DNA from: Lathyrus oleraceus
Taxonomy: Eukaryota > Streptophyta > Magnoliopsida > Fabales > Fabaceae
Direction: 5' to 3'
Assembly (NCBI RefSeq): GCF_024323335.1
Contig: NC_066582.1
Span: 86,424,944 to 86,488,943, forward strand
DNA: 64,000 nt
The number at the start of each line of letters is the position of its first letter. The first letter of the stretch is position 1. The notes beneath the pieces are model-generated. The model had not been told where the DNA came from, searched no databases, and saw nothing but the letters and a program-made list of their open reading frames with translations. Below, piece after piece: positions 23,001 to 34,194 of the stretch. A program made the position numbers and the translations under genes.

Positions 23001-25511
23001 AATGATAAAAATGAGTTGATTCCGACAAGAACGGTAACCGGGTGGAGGATGTGTATTGACTATAGAAGGTTAAACCAAGCTATAAGGAAAGATCACTTCC
23101 CACTACCTTTCATGGATCAAATGTTGGAAAGGTTAGCAGGCAAAAATTTCTACTGTTTCTTGGACGGGTATTCGGGGTACAACCAAATTTCGGTCAATCC
23201 GGCGGATCATGAGAAGACAACTTTTACATGTCCTTTTGGCATCTTTGCTTACCGAAGAATGGCTTTTGGGTTATGTAATGCACCAGAAACATTTCAACGG
23301 TGTATGCAAGCGATATTCTCGGACTTAATAGAAGAATGGATTGAGGTGTTCATGGATGATTTCTCCGTTTATGGATCATCTTTTGATTTGTGCTTAAAAC
23401 ATCTTGATGTGGTTTTGGGAAGATGCGTGGAGACCAACTTAGTGCTCAATTGGGAAAAATGCAACTTTATGGTCATCGAAGGTGTTGTACTCGGTCACAA
23501 GATCTCCTCCGAAGGATTAGAAGTTGACAAAGCTAAGGTGGAAGTCATTGAGAAATTACCACCTCCAACAAATATAAAAGGAATAAGGAGCTTTCTCGGA
23601 CATGCCGGTTTCTACCGGAGATTCATCAAAGATTTTTCAAAGATAGCAAAGCCATTGAGTAACTTGCTCAACAAAGGTGCGCACTTTCTTTTCGATGAGT
23701 CATGTCTAAAAGCTTTCCTTGATTTGAAAGAAAAGCTAGTCACCGCACCCATAATTGTTGCACCAAATTGGAAACTTGATTTTGAACTCATGTGTGATGC
23801 AAGCGACTATGCGGTTGGTGCGGTGTTGGGTCAAAGAAGAGATAAATTTTTTCATGCTATCCACTATGCTAGTAAGGTGTTAAATGAGGCGCAAGTGAAC
23901 TACGCGACCACAGAAAAAGAATTACTAGCTATAGTGTACGCATTGGAAAAGCTTAGAGCTTACTTGATCGGATCAAAAGTTGTAGTCTACACGGACCATT
24001 CGGCGATCAAATATTTGTTAACCAAGACGGATTTCAAACAAAGATTGATTCGTTGGATTCTCTTATTGCAAGAGTTTGATTTGGAAATCCGGGATAAAAA
24101 AGGTTCCAAAAATTTGGTTGCGGATCATTTGTCTCGTTTGGTCAATGTAGACATTACAAACAAAGAAGAGGAAGTACGAGAAGAATTTCCGGATGAAAAA
24201 CTGTATGTGATTCAAGTGAGGCCTTGGTTTGCCGACTTTGCAAATTACAAGGCAACCGGTTTAACACCGAAAGACCTCACTTGTAATCAAAGAAGGAAAT
24301 TCTCGGCGGATGCAAAATATTATGTTTGGGATGATCCTTATCTGTTTAAAGTGGGTGTAGATAATATTTTGAGAAGGTGTGTAACAATTGAGGAGTCAAG
24401 AGACATCCTTTGGCATTGTCACAACTCTCCGTATGGAGGTCACTATAGTGGGTTGAGAACAGCCACTAAGGTGCTCCAATCGGGCTTTTATTGGCCATCT
24501 TTATTTAAAGATGCATATGAACAGGCGAAGAGTTGTGATACATGCCAACGGAGTGGAGAAATAGGCAAACGGGATGAAATTCCTCTAACCAACATGCTAG
24601 AAGTAGAAGTTTTTTATTGTTGGGGTATTGATTTCGTTGGCCCATTTCCCTCTTCCTTCTCAAATGAATATATACTAGTGGCCGTTGACTATGTTTCGAA
24701 GTGGGTGGAAGCAATCACTTCACCTAAGGCCGATGCCAAAACAGTGATTAAATTTTTAAAGAAAAACATATTCTCACGTTTTGGTGTGCCTAGGGTGTTG
24801 ATAAGTGATGGAGGATCACACTTTTGCAATACACCTTTAGAAAAAGTTTTGCAACATTATGGTGTAAAGCACAAGGTGACCACTCCCTACCATCCACAAG
24901 CGAATGGTCAAACGGAGGTTTCTAACCGGGAAATCAAGCGGATCCTTGAGAAAACAGTTTCGAATTCAAGAAAAGATTGGTCTTTAAAACTGGATGAAGC
25001 TTTGTGGGCGTATCGTACCGCTTACAAAGCACCTATTGGACTAACTCCATTTCAAATGGTGTATGGGAAGACTTGTCATCTTCCGGTGGAAATGGAGCAT
25101 AGGGCATTATGGGCTCTCAAATTCTTGAACTTCGACTCCACTCTAGCTGGAGAAAGAAGAAAAGGACAACTCCATGAATTGGAGGAATCAAGGAACAACG
25201 CTTACCATTCGAATAAACTTTACAAGGAAAAGGTAAAAGCATATCATGATGGAAAGGTCCGTCATAAATAATTTCAAGTTGGACAGATGGTATTGCTTTT
25301 CAACTCAAGGTTGAAGTTGTTCCCTGGTAAGCTGAAGTCAAAGTGGTCAGGACCGTTTATTGTCAAAAAGGTGCGCAACTATGGGGCCATTGTGATCGAG
25401 GATCCAAAGTCACAAGAGAGCTGGACTGTAAATGGCCAAAGACTCAAAGTCTACCATAGTGGCGACGTAAATCGGGATGTGTGTGTCATTTCTCTATCCG
25501 GACCGGGCTAA
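20067..25511 (+). pseudogene. Element B gag-pol polyprotein (near-intact)
   Basis: One frame of 1815 codons including the terminal stop, interrupted only by TAA at 25269-25271 about 80 codons before the true end. From the MRGK start: gag capsid about 85-290, zinc knuckle CELCQGDH near 330, Q/N-rich linker, charged linker, protease about 640-740, RT with FMDD at 1095-1098, RNase H DASDYAVGAV, HHCC finger ([17 protein letters not shown]), integrase D1522 and a DX35E triad as in element A, then the LLFNSRLKLFPGKL C-terminal segment after the stop. The protease site reads LINLGSN where element A has LIDLGSS, so the catalytic aspartate is Asn656. The charged linker contains a copy of the LTR palindrome word (21600-21612). 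Autonomous activity is unlikely. Confidence 0.93.
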
Positions 25512-25519
25512 TCATTGAA

Positions 25520-25580
25520 CCGTCGAGCTTCAAACGACGTTAAACAAAGCGCTTATTGGAAGGCAACCCAACGTTGTAAG
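25520..25580 (+). other. Conserved double stem-loop after pol (element B)
   Basis: CGTCG (25521-25525) pairs with CGACG (25535-25539). TTGG (25556-25559) pairs with CCAA (25568-25571), with AGCGCTT between. It corresponds to 9783-9838 of element A. Confidence 0.7.
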
Positions 25581-25687
25581 TCTGCATTTTATATTTTCTC
25601 AATTCTGCTATTATGATATTCTGTTGTGTTAATTTTTGTGAAACTTGGGTTCTGTCCACTGCAAATTAATTTTTTCAGAAATTCCTT

Positions 25688-25755
25688 CAGTTCGCCCTGC
25701 GATCATCTTTCGCCCCGCGAACTGAATGGAAGGCTTCAGTTCGCCCAGCGAACGA
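25688..25755. repeat. Palindrome cluster upstream of ORF3 (element B)
   Basis: TTCGCCCCGCGAA (25709-25721), TTCGCCCAGCGAA (25740-25752) and a decayed TTCGCCCTGCGAT (25691-25703). Another, TTCGCACCGCGAA, lies at 26144-26156 within the proposed leader intron. Positions match the clusters of element A; the three centre bases differ. Confidence 0.9.
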
Positions 25756-25926
25756 AGCGTGGCAGAACCACTTAAATTCTGTTAGGTTATTTTTCTGTTC
25801 ACTCTTTTATTTTCAAAACAGAAACCCTTTTTCACTCCCACTTCCAAAAACTTCCAAAACTAAAAATTTCCCTCTCCATTTCCCAAATCCCAACTGTTAA
25901 CAAAGAATCAAGTGCTATTCAACAAG

Positions 25927-26243
25927 GTATGTTGTTCTTTACATCTTCTATCTCCATTCCTTTAAGGTTCTCATTTAGGTAAGAGTAGGGTTTTGCTAAG
26001 ATGGGAATGTGTTATGTGAAACAACCTTGCATGTCTAAAGTAGATTCATATTAGAATTAGGATAAGGATTGTGATTATGACTGTTGGAAGGGAAAAAACT
26101 TAGGAACCCTAGAAGGCTCCTGGAATTTTCCTGGTTCGCAGGGTTCGCACCGCGAACTGGGAAATTCCAGTCTCATGTTTTATGCTGTTGATTGCTAACT
26201 CCCTTCATGTTTTGTTGTGTGGTTGTTCTGATGTTTATTGCAG
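25927..26243 (+). promoter_or_regulatory. Possible leader intron of ORF3 (element B)
   Basis: Donor AAG|GTATGTTG at 25927 and acceptor TTTATTGCAG ending at 26243, immediately before the ORF3 ATG, give a 317-nt intron. The layout parallels element A despite little sequence similarity. Inferred from consensus sites only. Confidence 0.5.
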
Positions 26244-27421
26244 ATGTCTAAGAGAACCAAAACCACGACTTCTGGTCCTTCTCGTTCATTGAGACGGTTC
26301 ACAAGTGACGAACATGAAAAACGATTTGAAAACTTAATCAAGAGAACCATCCAACCGGAAAGGTTCATCCGTTTATCACCGGGTGGGACTTATCAGAATT
26401 TGGTATCAAATTTTGAGAGAAGAAGGTGGACCAAACTTTGTGAACCAGAGTCGGCAATCAATTATGATATTGTACGAGAGTTTTATGCTAATGTCATGCA
26501 TCTTGAAGAGGGAGTAGCTTTCAACTACCAAACAAGAGTAAGAGGCAAGATTATTTCTTTTGGCAGAGATGCAATTAACTCATATCTTGGTAATCCTCTA
26601 ACCTTGGGAGAGAATGAGCGGTGCGAGTATCGTACCCAGGAATTGGCCAACGTTTGGGATCTTCCAGCGGTGAGTGCCACCTTGTGCCTTAAAGGAAAGA
26701 CATTTGACCTAAATGATCAAGGACTTCCAAAATCATGGAAAAGAGAAAATCTAAATCTGGAAGGAAGGGCATTTCTGGTGCTGCTGTTGAACAATATCCG
26801 GCCAAGGAGCCACAACACCACGATCCCTTTGGATGTATGGTGTTTGCTGTATTACATCATGATCGGCAAATCAGCGGATGTAGCATCAATCATAGCGGGG
26901 GAAATGCGTAAGATGGCTATAAGCGGAACAAAATTTGGTGGTAAAGTAGGTGTGCTTGCATACCTGGGGCTGATCATGGGACTTTGTCGACGGGCGAATG
27001 TTGTCATTCCGGATGAAGTACATTTCTCTATCACTAGTGTGATTAATGATGCTTATCTGAATAGGTTCTGTCAAAGCCAGATGGACAGAGCCGAAGGAGC
27101 TGGGACTTCGTCCTCTAGACCCCGAGCCCGCACTACTCCAGTCTTCGACCAGATGGCGTTTGCCAATTATTACTGTGAGAGCTTTGAGGCCTCTAGGAGG
27201 TCTCAATCATTTATCTTTGATGCTATGCAGCAACAATTTTAGAACACGTTCCTTGCACCTGAAGCCCGCACATTTCCTTCTCAGGCGGAATATGTTGCTT
27301 ATGCTAATTGGCCTGAGGGCATGCCAACTTTTATGGGGGTGCAGGAGGTGGTGCAAACCGTAATGAGGAGATGAAGGACGTCCTTGGATCTGTTGGTGGT
27401 GGCCAAGAGGAGGAAGATTGA
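26244..27421 (+). pseudogene. Element B ORF3, plant transposon-protein-like (stop and frameshift)
   Basis: Starts MSKRTK right after TTGCAG; an upstream ATG at 26238 lies inside the putative acceptor. It reads 332 residues to TAG at 27240, continues in frame to about 27340, then a frame change leads to an acidic GGGQEEED end at 27421, like the acidic tail of the A homologue. Core motifs are IVREFYAN, RVRGKIISFGRDAIN, an LLLNNIRPRSHNT segment and a basic N-terminus. It belongs to the same family as A's ORF3 (putative plant transposon protein/Transposase_32 by resemblance). No membrane segments or signal peptide seen. Function unknown. Confidence 0.8.
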
Positions 27422-28929
27422 GGAGTGTGTGAAGTTGAGGAGTTTTTTTTTTTATTTTGAGTTTTCTTTGTATTATTTTTGCTTTTGTAAAATTTTGATT
27501 GTACTTTTGGGTGGCTCTAGTTCACCAAAACTTTGGTTTGTTAGTTGTTTTGATAATTGCATGAATACTCTTTGAGATTTAAGTGTGTTACCATCAAATT
27601 GGTTTACCAACATTTTTTGTTTAATTGTTCTTACTCTTAAGTCAAGCTTAAAGCAACCAAGAAATGTTCGCAAAGAAAGAAGCATAGGACACTTCGAGTG
27701 GTGATGATAAGAATTAGTGTCGGCATTTCAAGGTACACTTTATCGCTTTTTAGACTTAACATGAGTAGTTTGATGGTGTGTGCAAATTCCATATCATAAA
27801 TTCATTGAAATATATGTCATTTTAAAATCAAAATAGGACTTAACCAATTGTGAGGAAGCTTTCCATTGTACACTAAAATGCGTGAAACCGAGCATTATTT
27901 CAACTCATTCTTATCATGCTAAATCATGCATCAATCTATTTTTGTGTGAAAATTTTGAAAATGATAGAGGCATTGTTTGTTATGAGAAAAACCACTTGCC
28001 CAAAAAGTTTGAATCAACTAAGCTTGTGAGGAGTGATCCTTAGTTAACCCCCTTTGAGCTTATTTTAGGATTAATTTGATTGATAAGTGTAAAATCAATT
28101 GAAAATTTTGTGAATAAATGAATCCTAATTTCTTTTGTGTCAATTGAACCCTCAAACCGAGTTGTTTGAATTTTTTTGCCTTTTGCTTATGTCTAAGTAG
28201 GGAGCATTATTGAATAGATTTGGTTTTGGAATCTAAAGTTGGGGAGAGTAAAGAAAAAAAAATAGTTGATTAGAAACTTGGAGAAGTGAGTTTTTATGAA
28301 AGGGTGAAAGTATGAAAAGAAACAATAGAAAGAAATCACCCTTGAAACCATAGAGCAAAGAAAAAGAAAAAGAAAAAAACAAAGAAAAGGCTCATGGTTG
28401 TGTGGATGTGAAAAGAAAAAGAAAAGAAAAAAGATGGGTATCAAAGAAATGGAAATTGTGTAGAGTTGAATGTTTGGGAATGCTCCCTTAAGATAGGCAT
28501 TTTTGTTAAAATCTCTTAATCATATCCTTTCTTGTAACCTAAGCCACATTACAACCCTTAAAAGACCTCTTGATTCTCATTTTTCACATGATTTGGTATT
28601 TGCTTTGATGACCGCATGATTTGAGTTGTTGTTGATTTAATTGCTTGGATGAGTGAAAGTAACCCTTCATGTTATTCATCATTATTATGATGTGTGTGTA
28701 AGTTTGATTCAATTTTGACATACATGGCTTTGAATTCCTTGGAATGATTTTTGCACTCAACCATTTCTCTTATTCATGTTTTGTCTAGAATTGAGATAGG
28801 TGGATTGAGAAAGTGCCAAACACTTTTGAACCATTTGAATGTCCTTGGTTAATCCTTGTTTCAATCTTTTGCGTCATTGCTTTGGTTGTGATGGTGGAAA
28901 CTTTTGTTTAGGGACAAACAAAATGCTAC
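27422..28929 (+). other. Element B 3' non-coding region
   Basis: No genes. Contains short blocks shared with element A, a second purine-tract-like GTTGGGGAGAG at 28238-28248, and an A-rich run at 28250-28440 that keeps spurious minus-strand frames open. Confidence 0.7.
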
Positions 28930-28941
28930 GTTGGGGAGAGT
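28930..28941 (+). other. Polypurine tract of element B
   Basis: GTTGGGGAGAGT abuts the 3' LTR start at 28942. Confidence 0.85.
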
Positions 28942-30147
28942 TGTTAGGGACCAATTAGTACTACTTTTTATATATTTTTATTGGTCCCTTTTACCAAGTT
29001 TTGATGTAATTACACACTTTTATTCTCACTATTTTGTATAAATGCAATTAGGTTTAATTTATGTTGTTTTGAATAGTTATTTCACATATTTGTTAGTTTT
29101 GTAGAATTTTTGGATAAGAGAGCTTTGGAACGCATAATCATAATTTGGAAGAAGTGTTGAATGCAATTTGGAGGCCTAATTTTGAAGAATACCACTTGGA
29201 AGACTAATTGGATGAAGCTTGCAAGGCAAGGAAGCTGAAGTAGCTTCAGTTCGCGCTGCGAACTCCCTTTGCGCCGCGAAGCTTGCGAACCCAGCAAGCT
29301 GTTTTGGCCAAGTGTGCTGTTTTCAAGGCCAGTTGTTTTTTTGCCATTTTTGTGTCTGTCTTAGGGGGGCTTTTCAGCTTTAGATGAAAATGATCATTTT
29401 AGGAAATGTCAACCCTTTTAGAAAATCAGATTGGAAATTCATAGATACATTCATTCATAGTTTGATATTTTGTAAGAGAAAAAAAGAGAGTATTTCTTCA
29501 TTGCCTTGTGCTTTCCAAAGATGATGATGAGGAGCTAAACCCCATTTTGTCAAGATTGGAGGTAGTAGTTATTCCTATTTGTTTATGTATTTCATTTGAC
29601 TTTTATATATGATAAAAGATTGTTGATGTATTGAATAATATTTTTGCCCTAAGTTGAATATTAGATTTGAGTAGTTGTTAAAAGAGATTATTTAAGTCTT
29701 GACAGAAAATATGTTTTCAAGTAGTGAATAAATTGTAGAGATAGATTTATTCACTACTCTTCTTTTGTATCAACCATTAAAGATTGCTATATTGATAGTT
29801 AGGTGGAGAGATCGTCTAAGGATTAATATAGTGATTATCACAATATCATTTAGACATAAATGATATTGAGAGGATACTTGAACATCATCAATAATCTTAA
29901 ATCTATATAGTTGTCATAAGAAATCATAAGCAATTGGAATAGTGAACTCCAATCTTGCCAAGCCTTTTACATTTGATTAAAACCATTTATTGTTTTAGTG
30001 ACATTTTACTCAAAATATAACTTTTCAAACAAAACAACTTTGTTACTTTCTAAACTTATAACAATTTGGATTATAGAACGACGGTAATAACAACCAATCT
30101 CTGTGGATACGATATAAAAATATTTGCTGAAGATATACTTTTCAACA
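28942..30147 (+). repeat. Element B 3' LTR
   Basis: 1206 bp. Palindromes read TTCGCGCTGCGAA (29250-29262) and TTTGCGCCGCGAA (29268-29280); the second is better preserved here than in the 5' copy. Confidence 0.95.
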
Positions 30148-31749
30148 AATACCGGAAACTTTCATGCCTGTCAGCATCGACAGAAAAGAGGAAAATGATA
30201 ATTGAGGCGGCACGTCGGCCAACGACCCCTGATGGGAATAATAAGGATAAATCATGAACAAACTTCAGTCTGAGTACTGGAAACAAACTTCTGGCTTATC
30301 ACTTGGGATACCGAGAATGTCTTATGCTTTACATGCGTATGTTTAAATTTTTCAATGGCGTAATGCTCCATGAAAATGGAAATACTACGCGATTTGGGAG
30401 GATGCAATGCGATATGATTCTACATGCAGGGATGCGAAATGCTAGGTTAGAGATAACGCCAAGCCGAGGCAAGGAATTCTGCTGGGGAAATGATCACAAT
30501 CTTCTGGACCCTGGCAATGCTGTTGGAGATACACATCACAATGAACTCTGTGGGGAAGTGACCGGCCACACGGTGTTCTGGCAATAACAAAATACCGAGA
30601 CTCTAACTGGGGAGAGAATGGCATTGAAAGCTTGCTGCTGAGGAAAGCGACAGTGGTTCTGGCAACCATTATCTGCGAGAGAGACGACTCAGCGGGGGAA
30701 TCAAACACCGATACAGTACCAAGATTCTGCTTCAAGGAAAGAAACCATAAATTTAGCGTCGAGATCATTGATCTGGCATCGAACTTTGGGGAGCAGCTGC
30801 TTCTGCTGGGAAGATACAGTTTGACACTGTCGACTCCGCGGGGGATATACAGTCTGGCACTGTCGACTCCGCGGGGGATATACAGTCTGGCACTGTCGAC
30901 TCTACTAGTGAGTGTATAGCCTGAAACAAACGCTTGGGGAAGTACAGTAGTAAGAACCTGCTGGGGATTGGAGAATCCAATGCTTGGACCAACTCTGCAG
31001 GGATAAGGTACCAACTGTTGAAGCAAAACATCCGCGGTCATCCGCTAGGAACCTTAAGGAAATGCCCCGAGTGTACCTGTTCTAAATAGACGATCCAAAG
31101 CACTTAAAATTTACAGCAATTTTAAATGTTTATTAAGCATGTACCTGTAAAGCTCTTATGTTTCATGATGCAATGTTTATCAAAAATTCGGACGTCATTT
31201 TTGCAAACAAAACAGTAAAATGAAAATGAAAACAAAGATATATTGAATAACACGATTTTATTGATTGAATGGCCTCTGAATAGGCATTTACATCAGGAAG
31301 CAATCCCTGGAAAGAGGTAATTGCGCAAAAGATGAAAACAGAAGTTAATCTAATGGAAATGTGAAATGGATTTCTATCGGGTTCCAATTCTGCTATGACT
31401 CGCTCGTCTTCAAGATCCTCCAAATGATCAGCTTTCTAAAAAAGGTGATTGGACTATTTCCTATCCTTCGGAAGTTTCCGGTTATTGACACGAGATGAAA
31501 TTCAGAACTACTCAGAACGCATTCATTCGCTTAATCCCTAACTTTTTCCTGGATCGCCCTTTCGGGTTTTCAATCCACCGGGACACCCATTTTTGCCTAA
31601 GTTGCCTTTTTCAGGTTTTCAACTTACCAGGTGTACAATCTTTTCATTTTTAATCCCTAACTTTTGCCTGAACCTTTTTCATTTTCTTGGTTCGCCGAGA
31701 TGCCCATTTTTTGCCTGGACTACTCTTTTTATTGTCCAGCGGGTCTATT
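30148..31749 (-). other. Element C 3' non-coding region downstream of pol
   Basis: Opens with the AATAC duplication and the tail of the 105-bp repeats. It contains a 33-bp repeat array (30814-30903) and, near pol, a stretch of repeated TTTTTGCCT words (31440-31745). No convincing gene; open frames at 30303-31041 carry no motif. Confidence 0.7.
30814..30903. repeat. 33-bp tandem repeat, three copies
   Basis: Copies start at 30814, 30847 and 30880 with an exact 33-bp period. The unit contains CACTGTCGACTCCGCGGGGG; the third copy is truncated. It lies in the C 3' region. Confidence 0.9.
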
Positions 31750-33060
31750 TTATGCGAAGTATTTTTTAACTGCGTCTGAATTCACAGGGGAAGTGAAGTC
31801 TTCACCACCCATAGTTGCAAGCATTAAGGCTCCACCATCAAAAACCTTGGTAACAATATATGGTCCATCATAGTTAGGAGTCCACTTGCCCCTGTGATCT
31901 GTCTGAGGAGGAAGGATCCTTTTCAACACCAAATCTCCAACTTGGAAGCGCCGAGGACGCACTTTCTGATCAAAGGCTCTCTTCATCCGACTTTGATACA
32001 ACTGCCCATGACAAATGGCTGCCATTCGCTTCTCATCGATAAGACTCAATTCATTGAACCATGTTTGAATCCATTAAGCTTCGTCTAACTTGACATCCAG
32101 TAGGACTCTTAGAGAAGGAATCTCCACTTCAACAGGTAGGACTGCTTCCATACCATACACAAGGGAGTAAGGGGTTGCCCCGGTCGATGTACGTACTAAA
32201 GTACGGTACCCATGCAAGGCGAAGGGTAGCATCTCATGCCAATCTCTGTACGTAACGACCATCTTCTGCACAATCTTCTTTATGTTCTTATTTGCTGCCT
32301 CAACGGCACCCTTCATCTTAGGACGATAAGGGGAAGAATTGTGATGCTGAAGGTTGAAGTTCTTGCGCAACTCCTTCATCATTTTGTTATTGAGATTAGA
32401 ACCATTATCAGTAATGATTCTTTCGGGAATCCCATAACGATAAATGATTTCTTTCTTAATGAGTCAGGCAACCACATGTCTGGTGACCTTCACAAATGAC
32501 GCTGCTTCGACCCACTTGGTGAAATAGTCGATGGCAACAAGGATGAAGCGATGCCCATTGGAAGCAGTCGGCTCAATCTTTCCAATCATATCAATACCCC
32601 ACATAGCAAATGGCCACGACGAAGACATCACATTCAGAGGATTTGGCGGCACATGCACCTTATCAGCATAAATCTGGCATTTATGACACTTCCGAGCATA
32701 TTTGAAACAATCAGATTCCATGGTCATCCAGTAATAACCCGCTCCCAACAATTTCTTAGTCATTGCATGTCCGTCGACATGAGTACCGAAGGAGCCTTCA
32801 TGAACTTCCTGCATTAACATGTCCGCTTCGTGTCTATCCACGCATCTGAGCAAAACCATGTCCAAGTTCCTCTTATACAGCACATCGTCTTTGTTCAAGA
32901 AGAAACTGCCTGCCAATCTTCTTAAAGTCTTTCTATCATCGTTGGATGCCCCTGTAGGGTACTCTTGATTCTTCAGAAAGCACTTGATGTCGTGATACCA
33001 GGGCTTGTCATCAACTACCAGTTTAGCAGCAAACACATACGCGGCCCTATCAAGGCGCAT
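31750..33060 (-). pseudogene. Element C integrase
   Basis: Integrase, which inserts the element's cDNA into host DNA. The HHCC zinc finger (H..GTHVDGH...C-KC) is followed by a core with D in WGIDMIG and a second D in IITDNGSN. E lies in MKGAVEAANKN, where MKG replaces the usual NG-type residues. A C-terminal GKWTPNYDGPYIV segment follows, ending at 31750. The frame is continuous but has in-frame stops at about 32464 (TGA) and 32074 (TAA). No chromodomain seen, as expected outside chromoviruses. Non-functional as it stands. Confidence 0.9.
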
Positions 33061-33084
33061 AACATCGATCCTGGGAACCTGGTT

Positions 33085-33621
33085 CTACCGAATCACCTTG
33101 ATCATGGAGGATAGAGTAGCAAGAGCATCTGCCATCTGGTTCTCATCACGAGGTATATGATACAAATTTACTGTTGTGAAGAAAGTCAACAGTCTTCTCG
33201 TGTAATCTCTGTAGGGGACCAGATTAGGCTGGAGAGTATTCCAATCACCATTCACTTGATTGATCACTAGAGCTGAATCTCCGAAGATGTCCAAAGTCTT
33301 GATTCTCAAATCAATGGCTTGCTCAATACCCAAGATACAAGCCTCATACTCAGCTTCATTATTGGTGCACTCAAAAGTCAGACGAGCGGTGAAAGGCATG
33401 TGGGCACCTTTCGGAGTGGTAATGACAACACCAATTCCACTTCCTTTGGCATTGACGGCCCCATCAAACATTAAAGTCCACTTTTCATCTGGATCAGGTC
33501 CCTCCTCAACAACTGGCTCTTCACAGTCTTTCATCTTGAGGAACATGATGTCTTCATCCGGAAAATCAAACTTCATCGGCTCATAATCATCAATCGGTTG
33601 CTGGACAAGGTAGTCTGACAA
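33085..33621 (-). pseudogene. Element C second (archaeal-type) RNase H
   Basis: A second RNase H between the retroviral-type RNase H and the integrase. The motifs are MFDGAVN (first Asp), NNEAEYEA (Glu), GDSALVINQV (Asp) and a C-terminal HIPRDENQMADALA block. This extra domain is diagnostic for the Tat/Ogre branch. It shares the pol frame but is bounded by in-frame stops (TAG at 33643 upstream, TAG at 33085 downstream). Confidence 0.9.
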
Positions 33622-33642
33622 AATACTCCCTTTGATGGCTTT

Positions 33643-34191
33643 CTAGGATGTATATTGGATGTCATACTCTGTCAGTACCATTTGCCAACGAGCAACCCTT
33701 CCGGTGAGAGCTGGCTTCTCAAATATATACCTGACTGGATCCATTTTGGAGATTAGTAGGGTTGTGTGAGTCAACATGTATTGTCTCAATCGCTTAGCAG
33801 CCCATGCAAGTGCACAACATGTCTTTTCAAGCATTGAGTATCTCGACTCGCAATCTGTGAATTTTTTACTCAGGTAGTAGATGGCATGCTCTTTCCTACC
33901 TGTCAGGTCGTGTTGACCGAGAACACAACCCATGGAATTATCAAGTACTGTCAAATACATAATCAGCGGTCTCCTTGGGACTGGAGGCATAAGGATTGGA
34001 GGATTCTGCAAATACTCTTTTATTTTCTCGAAATCCCTTTGGCAATCATCATTCCACCTGATAGCCTGATCTTTTCTTAACAATTTGAAAATTGGCTCAC
34101 ACGTGGCTGTTAGGTGAGAGATGAACCTTGCAATGTAGTTCAATCTCCCTAAGAAACCACAAACTTGTTTTTCTGTTCTTGGCTCAGGCAT
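33643..34191 (-). pseudogene. Element C RNase H (first)
   Basis: Begins with MPEPRTEKQVCGFLGRLNYI, the RT connection typical of Tat/Ogre, and runs through the VLDNSMGCVLGQHD and SRYSMLEKTCCAL segments to MVLTEYDIQYTS. It degrades the RNA strand of the hybrid during reverse transcription. The frame is continuous with RT across an in-frame TAA at 34195. Confidence 0.88.
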
Positions 34192-34194
34192 TTC

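Larger units (their letters stand above)
18728..30147 (+). mobile_element. Element B: second Athila/Cyclops-lineage retrotransposon
   Basis: A complete 11,420-bp element with two 1206-bp LTRs, TGTTAGGG...CAACA, and a perfect AATAC duplication. It has the same gene order as element A (gag-pol, stem-loop, ORF3, double purine tract) and the same primer site, but LTRs and non-coding parts are largely different, so it is a separate subfamily. LTRs differ at roughly 20 sites by eye. Gag-pol has one in-frame stop near its end and a catalytic change in protease; ORF3 has a stop and a frameshift. Confidence 0.95.

Noticed and set aside
30303..31041. Possible genes at 30303-30587, 30442-31041 and 30632-30919
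   Set aside because: They lie in the C 3' region, and the longest is made by the 33-bp repeat. No protein similarity recognised.
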